Below are positions 27,373 through 37,000 of a stretch of 64,000 bases of DNA, in pieces. Both the position numbers and the translations under genes were made by a program. This stretch comes from Acetobacterium wieringae. Lineage in GTDB: Bacteria; Bacillota; Clostridia; Eubacteriales; Eubacteriaceae. Below the pieces are notes generated by a model. It ran no database searches and was not told the DNA's origin. It saw nothing but the letters and a program-made list of their open reading frames with translations. The stretch covers positions 1 to 64,000 of the forward strand of contig NZ_LKEU01000020.1 of the NCBI RefSeq assembly GCF_001766835.1, given 5' to 3'. Within the stretch, counting starts at the first letter, position 1, and each line of letters starts with the position of its first letter.

Positions 27373-28350
27373 TTATTTTTTATTATTAACCTGCCAATCG
27401 TCATAAACGGTTCCGTTGATATTTACGCTGTTGGTGGTTGCAGTCCCCAGCATCCCCCCCGGCGTCCAGGCATCGAATATCTCTGAATAAACCGTGTATT
27501 CCGTATTATCCGGAAACCAGAGCGGGGTAAAATGCACCCGGGCACTGCTGGCCGAGAACGGATTTGTTTTTAACTCCAGCATCGAGTTTGACAGATTGCT
27601 GTTATTGGTAATCCCCATGCAGTCGGACAGGCGATTAAACTGATTAAAGCTGCCATTAGTCGTGACCCCGGTTTTAAAATTAAACTCCGGGAAAACCGTA
27701 CTGGCATTCTGTGCCCCGGCTAACCATCGATCCGCTACCACATCGGCGTTACTGGCTACGGTTGTGCTTAAATTCAGGGCATAACCATAACCGGATTTAA
27801 AACTGGCCCCGCTGTTGGCTTCCTGGGTTCCGTTTTTAATCTCTGGTGTTACTGTCAGGATTGCCCGATAGGTATCTTCATGAAAGTTTGAGCCATCATA
27901 GCTGTGGCGTTTCCATTCATTGGCATCGGATCGGATCACAAGATAGGTGGAATCCACCAGTCCGGTCACTCCGCCGTTATCCACTCCATAAATTTCGATG
28001 TAATACATACCTTTGTCATAATGCTTAACCTTGGCCACATCCTCAATACTATGATCCTTTTCCATGTCGACCGTATAGGTATAAGAACCATCGCCATTTT
28101 GTATCATTGCTTCGGTCTTCACATCATCCTGGCTTCCGGCTGCACTCCAGACCTTACAGGTCAGACCGGCTATGCCGTTTGCAGCATTCAGATGGCCAAC
28201 CGTGATGGTAAAGGTCTTTTCCGAGTCCTGGATCGTCGTAATCTGATTGGTTGTAATGGTATCGTGGGCAAAAACCGGAGTTGGCAGTATAAACCATCCC
28301 AATAAATAAAGCAGGGCAAAAACCCTGCTAAACCGCTTCTTTCTATTCAT
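27373..28350 (-). CDS. Secreted protein with GBS Bsp-like repeat
   Basis: 325 residues. Clear signal peptide (KKRF, hydrophobic core FALLYLLGWFILP, cleavage near VFA-HD). Residues about 35-140 resemble the GBS Bsp-like repeat (LTCKVWSAAGSQDD, GMYYIEIYGVDNGG), a domain of Gram-positive surface and wall-associated proteins. The C-terminal half is Ser/Thr/Asn-rich beta sequence. No LPxTG or membrane anchor, so it is released or bound by partners. The start is ATG 28350 with AGGAGG. It is one of three secreted proteins in a row. Confidence 0.8.
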   Translation of the reverse strand: MNRKKRFSRVFALLYLLGWFILPTPVFAHDTITTNQITTIQDSEKTFTITVGHLNAANGIAGLTCKVWSAAGSQDDVKTEAMIQNGDGSYTYTVDMEKDHSIEDVAKVKHYDKGMYYIEIYGVDNGGVTGLVDSTYLVIRSDANEWKRHSYDGSNFHEDTYRAILTVTPEIKNGTQEANSGASFKSGYGYALNLSTTVASNADVVADRWLAGAQNASTVFPEFNFKTGVTTNGSFNQFNRLSDCMGITNNSNLSNSMLELKTNPFSASSARVHFTPLWFPDNTEYTVYSEIFDAWTPGGMLGTATTNSVNINGTVYDDWQVNNKK

Positions 28351-28363
28351 TTTATCCTCCTTG

Positions 28364-28379
28364 GTGATTGAAAAAGAAA
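28364..28379 (+). repeat. 16-mer GTGATTGAAAAAGAAA, one of three exact copies
   Basis: The same 16 bases occur at 63130-63145 and, inverted, at 381-396; near copies are at 11152 and 41030. On the minus strand it reads TTTCTTTTTCAATCAC, a pyrimidine-rich run. It lies between two surface-protein genes. Confidence 0.7.
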
Positions 28380-30503
28380 TCAATCCGCTTTCCATTTGGC
28401 ATACAGCTTCGTATCTTCATATATCGGATAGGCATCAAACCGCCAGGGATTGGTACACCCGAAATCCTTGTACCAGCCCACAAAGGTAAATCCGTCACGA
28501 TTTGGCGGATCGGGCGGTGTTATCAGGGTTTTATAATTCGTTACAATCGGATCCACTGAGCTGCCCCCCATAGAATCAAAGCTGATCTGATACTGATTGA
28601 TTGACCATTTGGCGTAAAGTGTCACTGGCCCGGTAACCCGATCACCGGCGAGGTTCCATGCCTGGGTACACCCGCTGTCCTTAAACCAACCGGAAAATGA
28701 ATAGCCGGTGAGCACCGGTGGGCTCATAGCCGGCAAGGTGCTGTCATAATTTACCCCGATTGCCGGGATCTCGTTTCCGCCTTTAGTGTTAAAGGTAACT
28801 TTATAAACCACCGGGATCCATTTGGCATAGAGTGTTGTGTCCCCCTGAACCTTGTCGGTTGTAAAATTCCAGGGATTGGTAAAACTCGTATCCCGGAACC
28901 ATCCTCCAAACGTGTAATTATTTCTGGCCGGCTGAGTCGGCGGGTTGATGGTTGACTCATATTTCGTTATCACCGAAGCGCATGCGCTGCCTCCCTGGGA
29001 GTCAAAGCTGACCTGATAATCATTAATCGTCCACTTGGCAAAAAGGGTGGTTGTTCCCCGGATCTTGTCTTTACTAAAATCAAAAGCATTGATACAGCGG
29101 GCTTCCTTGAACCAACCGGAAAACGAATAGCCGTAACGTACCGGATCGGCTGGTTTTGTTATCAAAGTATCATACTCGGCAGTAATTGGCGCTATCTGGC
29201 TTCCGTTTTGCGGATCGAAAGTAACCTGATATTTGTTTTTAATTACTGGCTTTTCGCTGATATAGCAATAGGCCGATGCCGATGCACTCTCACCGCTGTT
29301 GGTACTGTCCCAGGACGTTGAAAAATACCGGTTGCTGCCGGCAACGGAATAGCTGTTATCGGTCACTGCTCCCCCCGGGGTATTAAAGACGACATATTCC
29401 GTATCGGCGTTGGCTGTGGCGGTCACGGTGATGGTATACCAGTAATAAGTATGGGTGGTAGTGGTCACTTTTCCATCGGCATCGGTACTGGAAGTTGTCC
29501 AGGAATAGGAGTGGGTTTGTACGCTGTTGGACGAACTCAATATCTGGGGATCGACGATCCGCTCGGTAAAATCAACCGGCACCGCACTATCCAGATAGGT
29601 ACCTCCTGACTGTTGTCCCTGACCGGTAATTTTAATCATTTCATTGCCGGCAGTTCCCGGATTATAGGTTTTACTCCAGGTTTTTTCAGCTTTGACATAA
29701 TCAATGGATTCCGGAGTATTGACCACAAAGGTGGCACTGTTGGTTTTAAAGATTACCTGATCCGTTTCAAGCGGTGTAACCGCATAGACCTTAACCGGTG
29801 TATTAATCAGGTATTTATTCTGATTGGGAAAGACCCCGGCACGAATGATCTCCGGGTTTTTAAATTCCTCGGCCTTGACCGACAAGTCTTTTTGCTCGCC
29901 GGTGCGTAAGCCGGTTGATGTTATTGACTGTGGCTTAAAGCTCATGTGATCGGTTCCCCGTATTGTCGGGGTATAGGAAAATGACCAAATATATCGAGTT
30001 GGATCATTCGGATCATTTTTACGATTAATCCGGGTACCATGAAAATAACAGTCCGCCAGCTGGCAATTCCCATCCAGATGGCTTTGCAGCATTTCAAGGT
30101 CTTTATGATCGATGACGCCATCATCATTCACGTCCGTTGCTCCGCAATGGGGACACCGCTCCCTGGCGGTGTAATCCTTGCAGCCACCATCAACATGGGC
30201 CTTTAAGATATCATAATCTTCACTATTAACTTGAAGATCACCATTTAAATCCATGACCTGGTTATTTCCTTTTAACTGCTCATCACTGTACTCGGTTTGC
30301 GGGGTTAGCAGAAACTCACCCGTCCCAGAGTTAATCAGGATCTGATCCACATCCTTATTGGAGCTGATCGTAATGGTGATATTATCTCCTGATGTACCGG
30401 CTGTGCCGATAAACGCCTTAACACCTTCAGCGAAAACATTAAAAGGACTTAGCCCAGTCCCTATAAGCAGACAAACGAGCAGTATTAAGCTTCGTTTATG
30501 CAT
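28380..30503 (-). CDS. Secreted InlB B-repeat protein with dockerin-like segment
   Basis: 707 residues. Signal peptide (HKRSLILLVCLLIGTGLSP, cleavage near FAE). Residues about 80-160 hold two calcium-binding dockerin-like loops (DLNGDLQVNSEDYDIL and DVNDDGVIDHKDLEML) with paired Cys between them. A beta-rich region follows, then four InlB B-repeats (Listeria-Bacteroides repeat) of about 70 residues, each with the GYxFxGWFK...W.F......TLYAKW pattern, ending at the last repeat with KWKAD. No sorting signal. Start at ATG 30503 with AGGAGG; it overlaps the preceding gene by 19 nt. Likely an adhesive protein acting with the giant protein upstream. Confidence 0.88.
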   Translation of the reverse strand: MHKRSLILLVCLLIGTGLSPFNVFAEGVKAFIGTAGTSGDNITITISSNKDVDQILINSGTGEFLLTPQTEYSDEQLKGNNQVMDLNGDLQVNSEDYDILKAHVDGGCKDYTARERCPHCGATDVNDDGVIDHKDLEMLQSHLDGNCQLADCYFHGTRINRKNDPNDPTRYIWSFSYTPTIRGTDHMSFKPQSITSTGLRTGEQKDLSVKAEEFKNPEIIRAGVFPNQNKYLINTPVKVYAVTPLETDQVIFKTNSATFVVNTPESIDYVKAEKTWSKTYNPGTAGNEMIKITGQGQQSGGTYLDSAVPVDFTERIVDPQILSSSNSVQTHSYSWTTSSTDADGKVTTTTHTYYWYTITVTATANADTEYVVFNTPGGAVTDNSYSVAGSNRYFSTSWDSTNSGESASASAYCYISEKPVIKNKYQVTFDPQNGSQIAPITAEYDTLITKPADPVRYGYSFSGWFKEARCINAFDFSKDKIRGTTTLFAKWTINDYQVSFDSQGGSACASVITKYESTINPPTQPARNNYTFGGWFRDTSFTNPWNFTTDKVQGDTTLYAKWIPVVYKVTFNTKGGNEIPAIGVNYDSTLPAMSPPVLTGYSFSGWFKDSGCTQAWNLAGDRVTGPVTLYAKWSINQYQISFDSMGGSSVDPIVTNYKTLITPPDPPNRDGFTFVGWYKDFGCTNPWRFDAYPIYEDTKLYAKWKAD

Positions 30504-30988
30504 TTGTCCCTCCTTTTCACAATAACCCATCGGCTTATTGTGATTGACCAATTAATAATAATTGATGTTGCTGCAATCACCATTGGCAGACCAAACAGAT
30601 TTAAGAAGCTGTATTGCTTGAGTTGATATGAAGAACTGCCAAGAATATCCCAGACGCACATTGTGATTAACGCATAGATGAAAATAACTAAAAAATAGGT
30701 TAATCCGATCATTCCGCTCGCTGACAAATCTTTCGTGACTACTCTTTCTGTAAAACTGTTATAGAAAATATAACCCAAAATCAGTATTGGATTGACCATA
30801 ATGAATACATGGGGTAATTTAGATACTTCGTTCTGTCCGGTATTAAGTGAATTTGCCAGCAGAATAATCAGTACAACCAGATAGGTTATGATTTTTAAAT
30901 TTGCGTACCTTGTACTCATTCTTTGCATTAATGGGGACAAAAGGAATTCTTTTGCTAAGAATGAAAAATAATTTTTGACTGTTTTCAT
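30485..30988 (-). CDS. Four-helix membrane protein
   Basis: 167 residues with four predicted membrane helices (ITYLVVLIILLANSL, HVFIMVNPILILGYIFY, GLTYFLVIFIYALITMC, LNLFGLPMVIAATSIIINW). AAAGGAG precedes the ATG. It lies between two surface-protein genes and overlaps the start of the second, so it may aid their export or anchoring; the family is not recognised. Confidence 0.72.
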   Translation of the reverse strand: MKTVKNYFSFLAKEFLLSPLMQRMSTRYANLKIITYLVVLIILLANSLNTGQNEVSKLPHVFIMVNPILILGYIFYNSFTERVVTKDLSASGMIGLTYFLVIFIYALITMCVWDILGSSSYQLKQYSFLNLFGLPMVIAATSIIINWSITISRWVIVKRRDKCINEA

Positions 30989-31007
30989 TGATTTTCTCCT
31001 TTAATAT

Positions 31008-31032
31008 AAAAAGGGATCCGAAGATCCCTTTT
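31008..31032 (-). terminator. Terminator after the giant surface protein gene
   Basis: AAAAGGGATC, TTCG loop on the minus strand, GATCCCTTTT: a strong stem with a stable UUCG tetraloop and T-run on both strands. It lies about 20 nt after the stop of the 2682-residue gene. Confidence 0.75.
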
Positions 31033-31049
31033 CATTGACAATGATTTAA

Positions 31050-34000
31050 TTAGACACAGAAACCGAAACATACTCCCCATGGACTACTTGCATAGTATGT
31101 GTAATTAGTTGATCCGTTTGTTCCAACGCCCATGAAGTATTTTTCTTGGTTTGAATAAGGCGAACGAAGCGACCAACTACCAACATTTGTATTTGGATAA
31201 TATTTTACAATTGAAGCTGCGTTAGTAAATATTGGATATTGTGTACCCTCCCCTTCTAAGGTAAAGGTAGTAGTTCCGGAGACTTCCTTTTGACTGAACA
31301 AGAACACCTTGTCAGAAGTTGAAACGATATTTTGTGCTAGGTACCCTCCCGACGTCATTTTTTCAACCGGTTTAATTACATTTTTCAAATCGGTTGCCAT
31401 GCTATCATACAACGTTCCATTGGCCCAAGACCGTATATTAGTTCCACTCCAACCACCAACATTAGTATCTGTCAGATTCATCGCTTTGTTACTTGTCATT
31501 AGGGTTTTTGTCCCAAAAGAAATCCCAGCTTTGCCACTGCCATCACTTTTATTATCGTGTGCAAAATCATAGATTTGCATCGTTAAGACCTCACTTGTCG
31601 ATAATGTGATATTTTTCTCGTTCCCTATATCAAAGTAAGTATCCGCAAGTCCTGCTTTTGAAATATAAGCTATCTGATCCCAGCTGCAAGCTTCAAGTGA
31701 CGTTCCAATTGCTGGTAAGGTGATCCATTTTGCGTAAAGCGTTGTCGGGCCGGTTACTTTATCCGTCGTAAAGTTCCATTCTGTCGTTCCGGCTGCGTCT
31801 TTGAACCAGCCGGCGAAGGTCATTCCTGATTTTGTGGGGGTGGCTGGAGCAATTGTAGTTAGATTTGCTCCCACCGTTTTTGATGTTACCGCCGATCCTC
31901 CTTGAGAATCGAAAGAAATAGAATATTCAGGAGCATTTCCCATACAGAAAGCAAAGTTTACACCTATTCCTCCATCAGAAGCGTTGTAGCTAGGCAATCC
32001 GAAAAAAGAAACGCAACTATAACCATTATTTGTAAGTGTTGGCGATCTTCCCCAATAAAACCACGCTGCTCCTGATCCATTGCTAAATTTCTTAATGCGT
32101 GAGTCATCACTTGTGAAAATTGGATATAAACTGCCTTCCCCAGGTAACGAATACTTTAATACTCCAAATTGCTCTATTTCAGACAAAACAAATATTTTAT
32201 CTGATGTCGTGATTACGTCATGAGAATAGTAACCTGCTGTTGTATATTTGTTTACGAGTTTTATCTCATTTTGGATATAAGAAGGTATTCTCGACAACAA
32301 AATACCATTTGTCCACGTTCTTAGACCGGAGCCACTCCAACCAACTGCATTGGTTGATGTATTGTTCATAGTTGTCATTGAACTCAACAGATTTTTCGTC
32401 CCAAATGTAATATTCGTCTTTCCACTACCATCACTCTTATCGTCATGGTTGAAATCATAAATCTGGAGGGAAACCACTTCACCAGTGGACAAAGTCATAT
32501 CTTTTGTGTCACCAATATTCCAGAAATCATCACCTTTACCAGCATTTGCAATATTTGCTATTTGTTGCCATGAGCAATCCTTTAATGCAGTGCCAACAGG
32601 TGGCATATCTGTTGCCTTACCCATGCTGAAACCGAAACACACACCCGAATAACCATCTGCCCCACTATAAGAAAAGCCACCAGCTGCAACATACGGGGAT
32701 GGTTGTTCTGACGATAAAATTGTCGCATATCCTCCATACGTTCCATAACGTGATCTTGTCCAATAAGGATACTCTGAACCAGAATTTCCTAAAGTCTTTA
32801 TTCGATTGTTCACATTAACAAAAAGCTCATACTGCTGACCTTCACCGAGAACCGTATTGCTTGAATTACCAGTTAACTCATATTGTGAAAATAGAAATAC
32901 ATTGTCCTGAGTAGTCTCTAGAGATAACTCTGGGTAAGTTCCACAACCAGATTTTTTAGAAACAGTTGCTAAATTATTCTGCACTTCAGATGGAAATTCA
33001 GTCATCAGTGTAGAGTTTGCCCAAGATCTAATTAATGTTGGTGACCACCCTGGGTTTGTCATAATGCCACACATCTGTCTTGTCTCTTGAAGAAGATTTT
33101 TTGATGCAAATGTGATATTAGCCTTTCCAAGACCATCGGATCGATCATCATGATCGAAACCACATATCTGCATTGTGACAATTTCTCCGGTAGCTAGTGT
33201 CATATCCTTTTCTGCGCCAACATCCCAGTAAACATCCCCGAGTCCAGCGTTAGCGACAGCAGCTATCTGATCCCATGAGCAATCTGCAAGGGGTGTTCCT
33301 ACAGCGGGTAATGATGACCACTTCGCATAAAGCGTCGTAGCCCCAGTCACCTTATCACTGGCAAAATTCCAGCTCAGTGTACACCCAGCATCCTTATACC
33401 ACCCATCAAAGATCGCATTCGCTTTCGTTGGTGCGGTTGGTGCGGTGATTGTTGTGTTGAGGGTTGCTGTCGTTGAGGTGACTGTTGAACCACCATTGGA
33501 GTTGTAGTTGACGGTGTAGGTGTTGGTTGGGGCGTTGCCGATGGCGAAACCGAAGTTGACTGACCCGGTATACCACGCATGTGTGTAATAGGTATTTCCA
33601 CATTCCACACCAAAATAATCAGCATCATCATAAATAGTTCGTGTCCACCACCATTCTCCATAGGTACTACTTATTTGTCTTTTAAATGTATCTGTGAATA
33701 AAGAATACATACTCCCTTCATGAACAGTACCATAGTTAAAACCAAACACTTCTTCTAAAGAGAAGCAAAACAACTTATCTACAGTTGGCACTAAAGAACT
33801 GCGTGTTTTATCAAGATATGATTGTTTAATCACCGGTTTGATTATATTTTTTAAATCTGTTGGTAGTTGCGAGTATTTCGATTGTCCAGATAGCGCATCA
33901 TAATTTGTCGTCGTTACACCATTAAGCCATCCCCGGATACCTGTTTCCTTCCATCCACCGAGGGAATTACTACCAATTGCATGATACTTCATTTCTGCAA

Positions 34001-37000
34001 TATTTGGGATTGATTTTAAACCAAATGTAATGTTCGTCTTATTCCCAGTCCCACCATCTTGAACATCATGATTGAACCCATATATCTGGAATACATAGTC
34101 TGTACCATAAATAGAAACTTTTTTCGTCTCACCAACATCAAAGTACGTTTGACCCAATCCCAACATCGCGACCCGATTAATCTGATCCCAAGACCAGTTC
34201 TCAAGCGGTACTTCCGGCCCCGGCAATCCAGCTTCCCACTTCGCATAGAGCGTTCGATTTTCCGTCGGCTGATCCACAGCAAAGTTCCAGGCTGACAAAC
34301 AGCCTGCTTCCTTGTACCACCCTTTGAATACCCATCCGTCACGACTAGGCGATGGTGGGGCGCTAAAGGTCTTATTGCACTCAACCGTTATTGGTGCGAC
34401 CGCCGATCCGCCCTGGGAATCAAATGTAATCTGTGCGCCCCACTTCGCATAGAGCGTTATATTGTCGGTTACTTTATCATTGGCAAAATCCCATTTCTGG
34501 GTTAACTCCGCATCCTTATACCAGCCATATAGCGCATATCCCGATTTAATTGGTGCTGTCGGAGCTGAAATGGCAGTATTGAGGGTTGCTGTCGTGTTTG
34601 CGATAGCAGAACCTCCGTTGGTATTGTAGATGACCGTATAGGTATTGGTCGGAGCGTTACCGATGGCAAAGCCGAAGTTGACACTTCTTGATGAATTAGC
34701 TGATGCATAACCATCATAGACGGCACCCGTTTCAGAAACACCTCTAAAATCAGAAAATGTATTAATTGAAGGCGATCTTAACCACCAAAAGGAAGGTGTT
34801 GCAAGACGATTTTTAATTATTGGTTTGCCGTCAACAAATATTTTATATCGTTGCCCTTCTCCAGAAAGTGTTCCATAATCAGACGAATAAATTTCAACAC
34901 CGCTAAACAAAAATAATTTATCGTCAGTTGTAATCAATTGTTGTGATGGATAACCGTTGGACGTATATTTTTTAACTTTTTTAATTACGTTTGAAAGATC
35001 CAACGGTAATTGAGAATAAACGGATGTGGTTGCATAATTCATCGATTGATATGTCGTAACAAATCCATTAAGATATGCTCTCATGTCAGTAGCATTCCAC
35101 CCAAGATTGTTTGTATTATTATCATTATTATTTATAACACGATAATCTTTCATCAGGTTCTTCAGCCCAAACGTAATATTCGTCTTATTACTCGTTCCGT
35201 CTGCCAGCTGATCATGGTTGAACCCATAGATCTGAAGCGTTAAGACTTCACCGGTTGATAAGGTGATATTTTTTTCCTCACCCACCTCAAAGTAGCTTTC
35301 GCCCAATCCCAGTTCTGCAATCTTGTTAATCTGATCCCAGCTCCAGTATTCCAGCGGTACTTCTGGCCCGGGAAGCCCTTCTTCCCATTTGGCAAAAATC
35401 GTTACGTCACTAGTGATTTTTTCCGTTCCAAAGTCCCAGGCATTCGTACATTCACTTTCTTTAAACCAGCCTTTAAAAACAAACCCGTCACGACTTGGTG
35501 TTTCCGGCGTTGTCGCATAGGTATCATAATCAATCTGCTGGGCCAGCACAGCAGACCCACCCTGGGCGTCAAAACTGACCGAATATTTAACCGGTGACCA
35601 CTTCGCATAATAAGTCGCTCCGTCAACCGGGAACGTATCCGGCAGTGCGGACAGTTTCATGCTGCTAAAATCAGCCGTTTCATACCATCCTTCCAGCGTA
35701 TAATGCTCTTTTGTCGAAACAGGAAGGGTTGTGTTCGCAATAACCTGATCCGTGACACCAACCAGATCATCAACACTTGATCCCCCGTTTTCTACAAAGG
35801 TAATCACTGATGGGTTGGCTTCCCATTTGGCATAATAGGTCGTGGTGCCGATGGGATATTGCCCCGGTAATGCCGTTACTTCTGTCCCACTAAAGTCAGC
35901 TTCCGCAAACCATCCGGAGAACGTGTACCCGATCCGGCTCGTCGTTGGCATGGTTGTCGGTGCTATCGCCTGATCCGTGACACCGGTCATTGTCGCAACA
36001 TCACTACCGCCATTGGTCACAAACTCAATGAAAGCCGGGTCTGCTGTCCACTTGGCGTAATAAATCGTCGTGCCCATGGGATACTTATCAGGGAGTTCAG
36101 TAATGACATCCCCACTGAAATCAGCGCTGGCAAACCAGCCATTAAAGGTATATCCATCCCGGACAGTGATCGGCATACCGGTATCGAGAATTTCACGATC
36201 CGTGGCACCAACCATTTTGGGTACGTCGGTACCGTTGTTCGTGACAAATTCAATCGCTGCTTCATCCGCTGTCCATAAGGCAAATAGGGTCGTATCCCGG
36301 GTGACTGTATCAACCCCAAAATCCCAGGGCGTAATGCAGGCATCTTCCTTAAACCATCCACCGAACGAATACCCGCTTCGGATCGGATCAACTGGCTTTG
36401 GTGTGACCGACTCATTCTGCGCCGTCTGTGCCGGCACGGCACTCCCGCCCAGGGAATCAAAGCTCACCGTATAAAGATTTACATCCCACTTGGCAAACAG
36501 CGTTAAATCTGACTGTACCCGATCACTGGCAAATGTCCAGACGGTGTTACACGCTGCTTCCTGATACCAGCCTTTAAAGGTAAACCCCGGTTTAAATGGG
36601 TCGCTCGGGCTGGTTATCATCATATTGTAATCAGCACTGATTGAACCAACCAGACTTCCGCCCTGGGAATCAAATGTAACTGTTAAGGCAGTGGCATCCC
36701 ACTTCCCGTAAAGGGTCGTGTCACCGGTGATGGTATCTTCGGTAAAGTTCCACGGCGTATTGCATCCGATATCCTTATACCACCCCAGAAACACATAGTT
36801 ACTCCGAGTTGGAATGGGTGCTGGTTCTTCGATATTTGCCCCATATTCCGCCGAAATCGGGATGAAGGTGTCTGAACCTCCCTGGGGATCAAAATGGACG
36901 AAATAGGTGTTTATTTCCCACTTCGCATAGAGTGTGGTAACCCCCATAATCCGATCCGATTCAAAATTCCAGGGGTAAGCAAAACCAGGATCTTTAAACC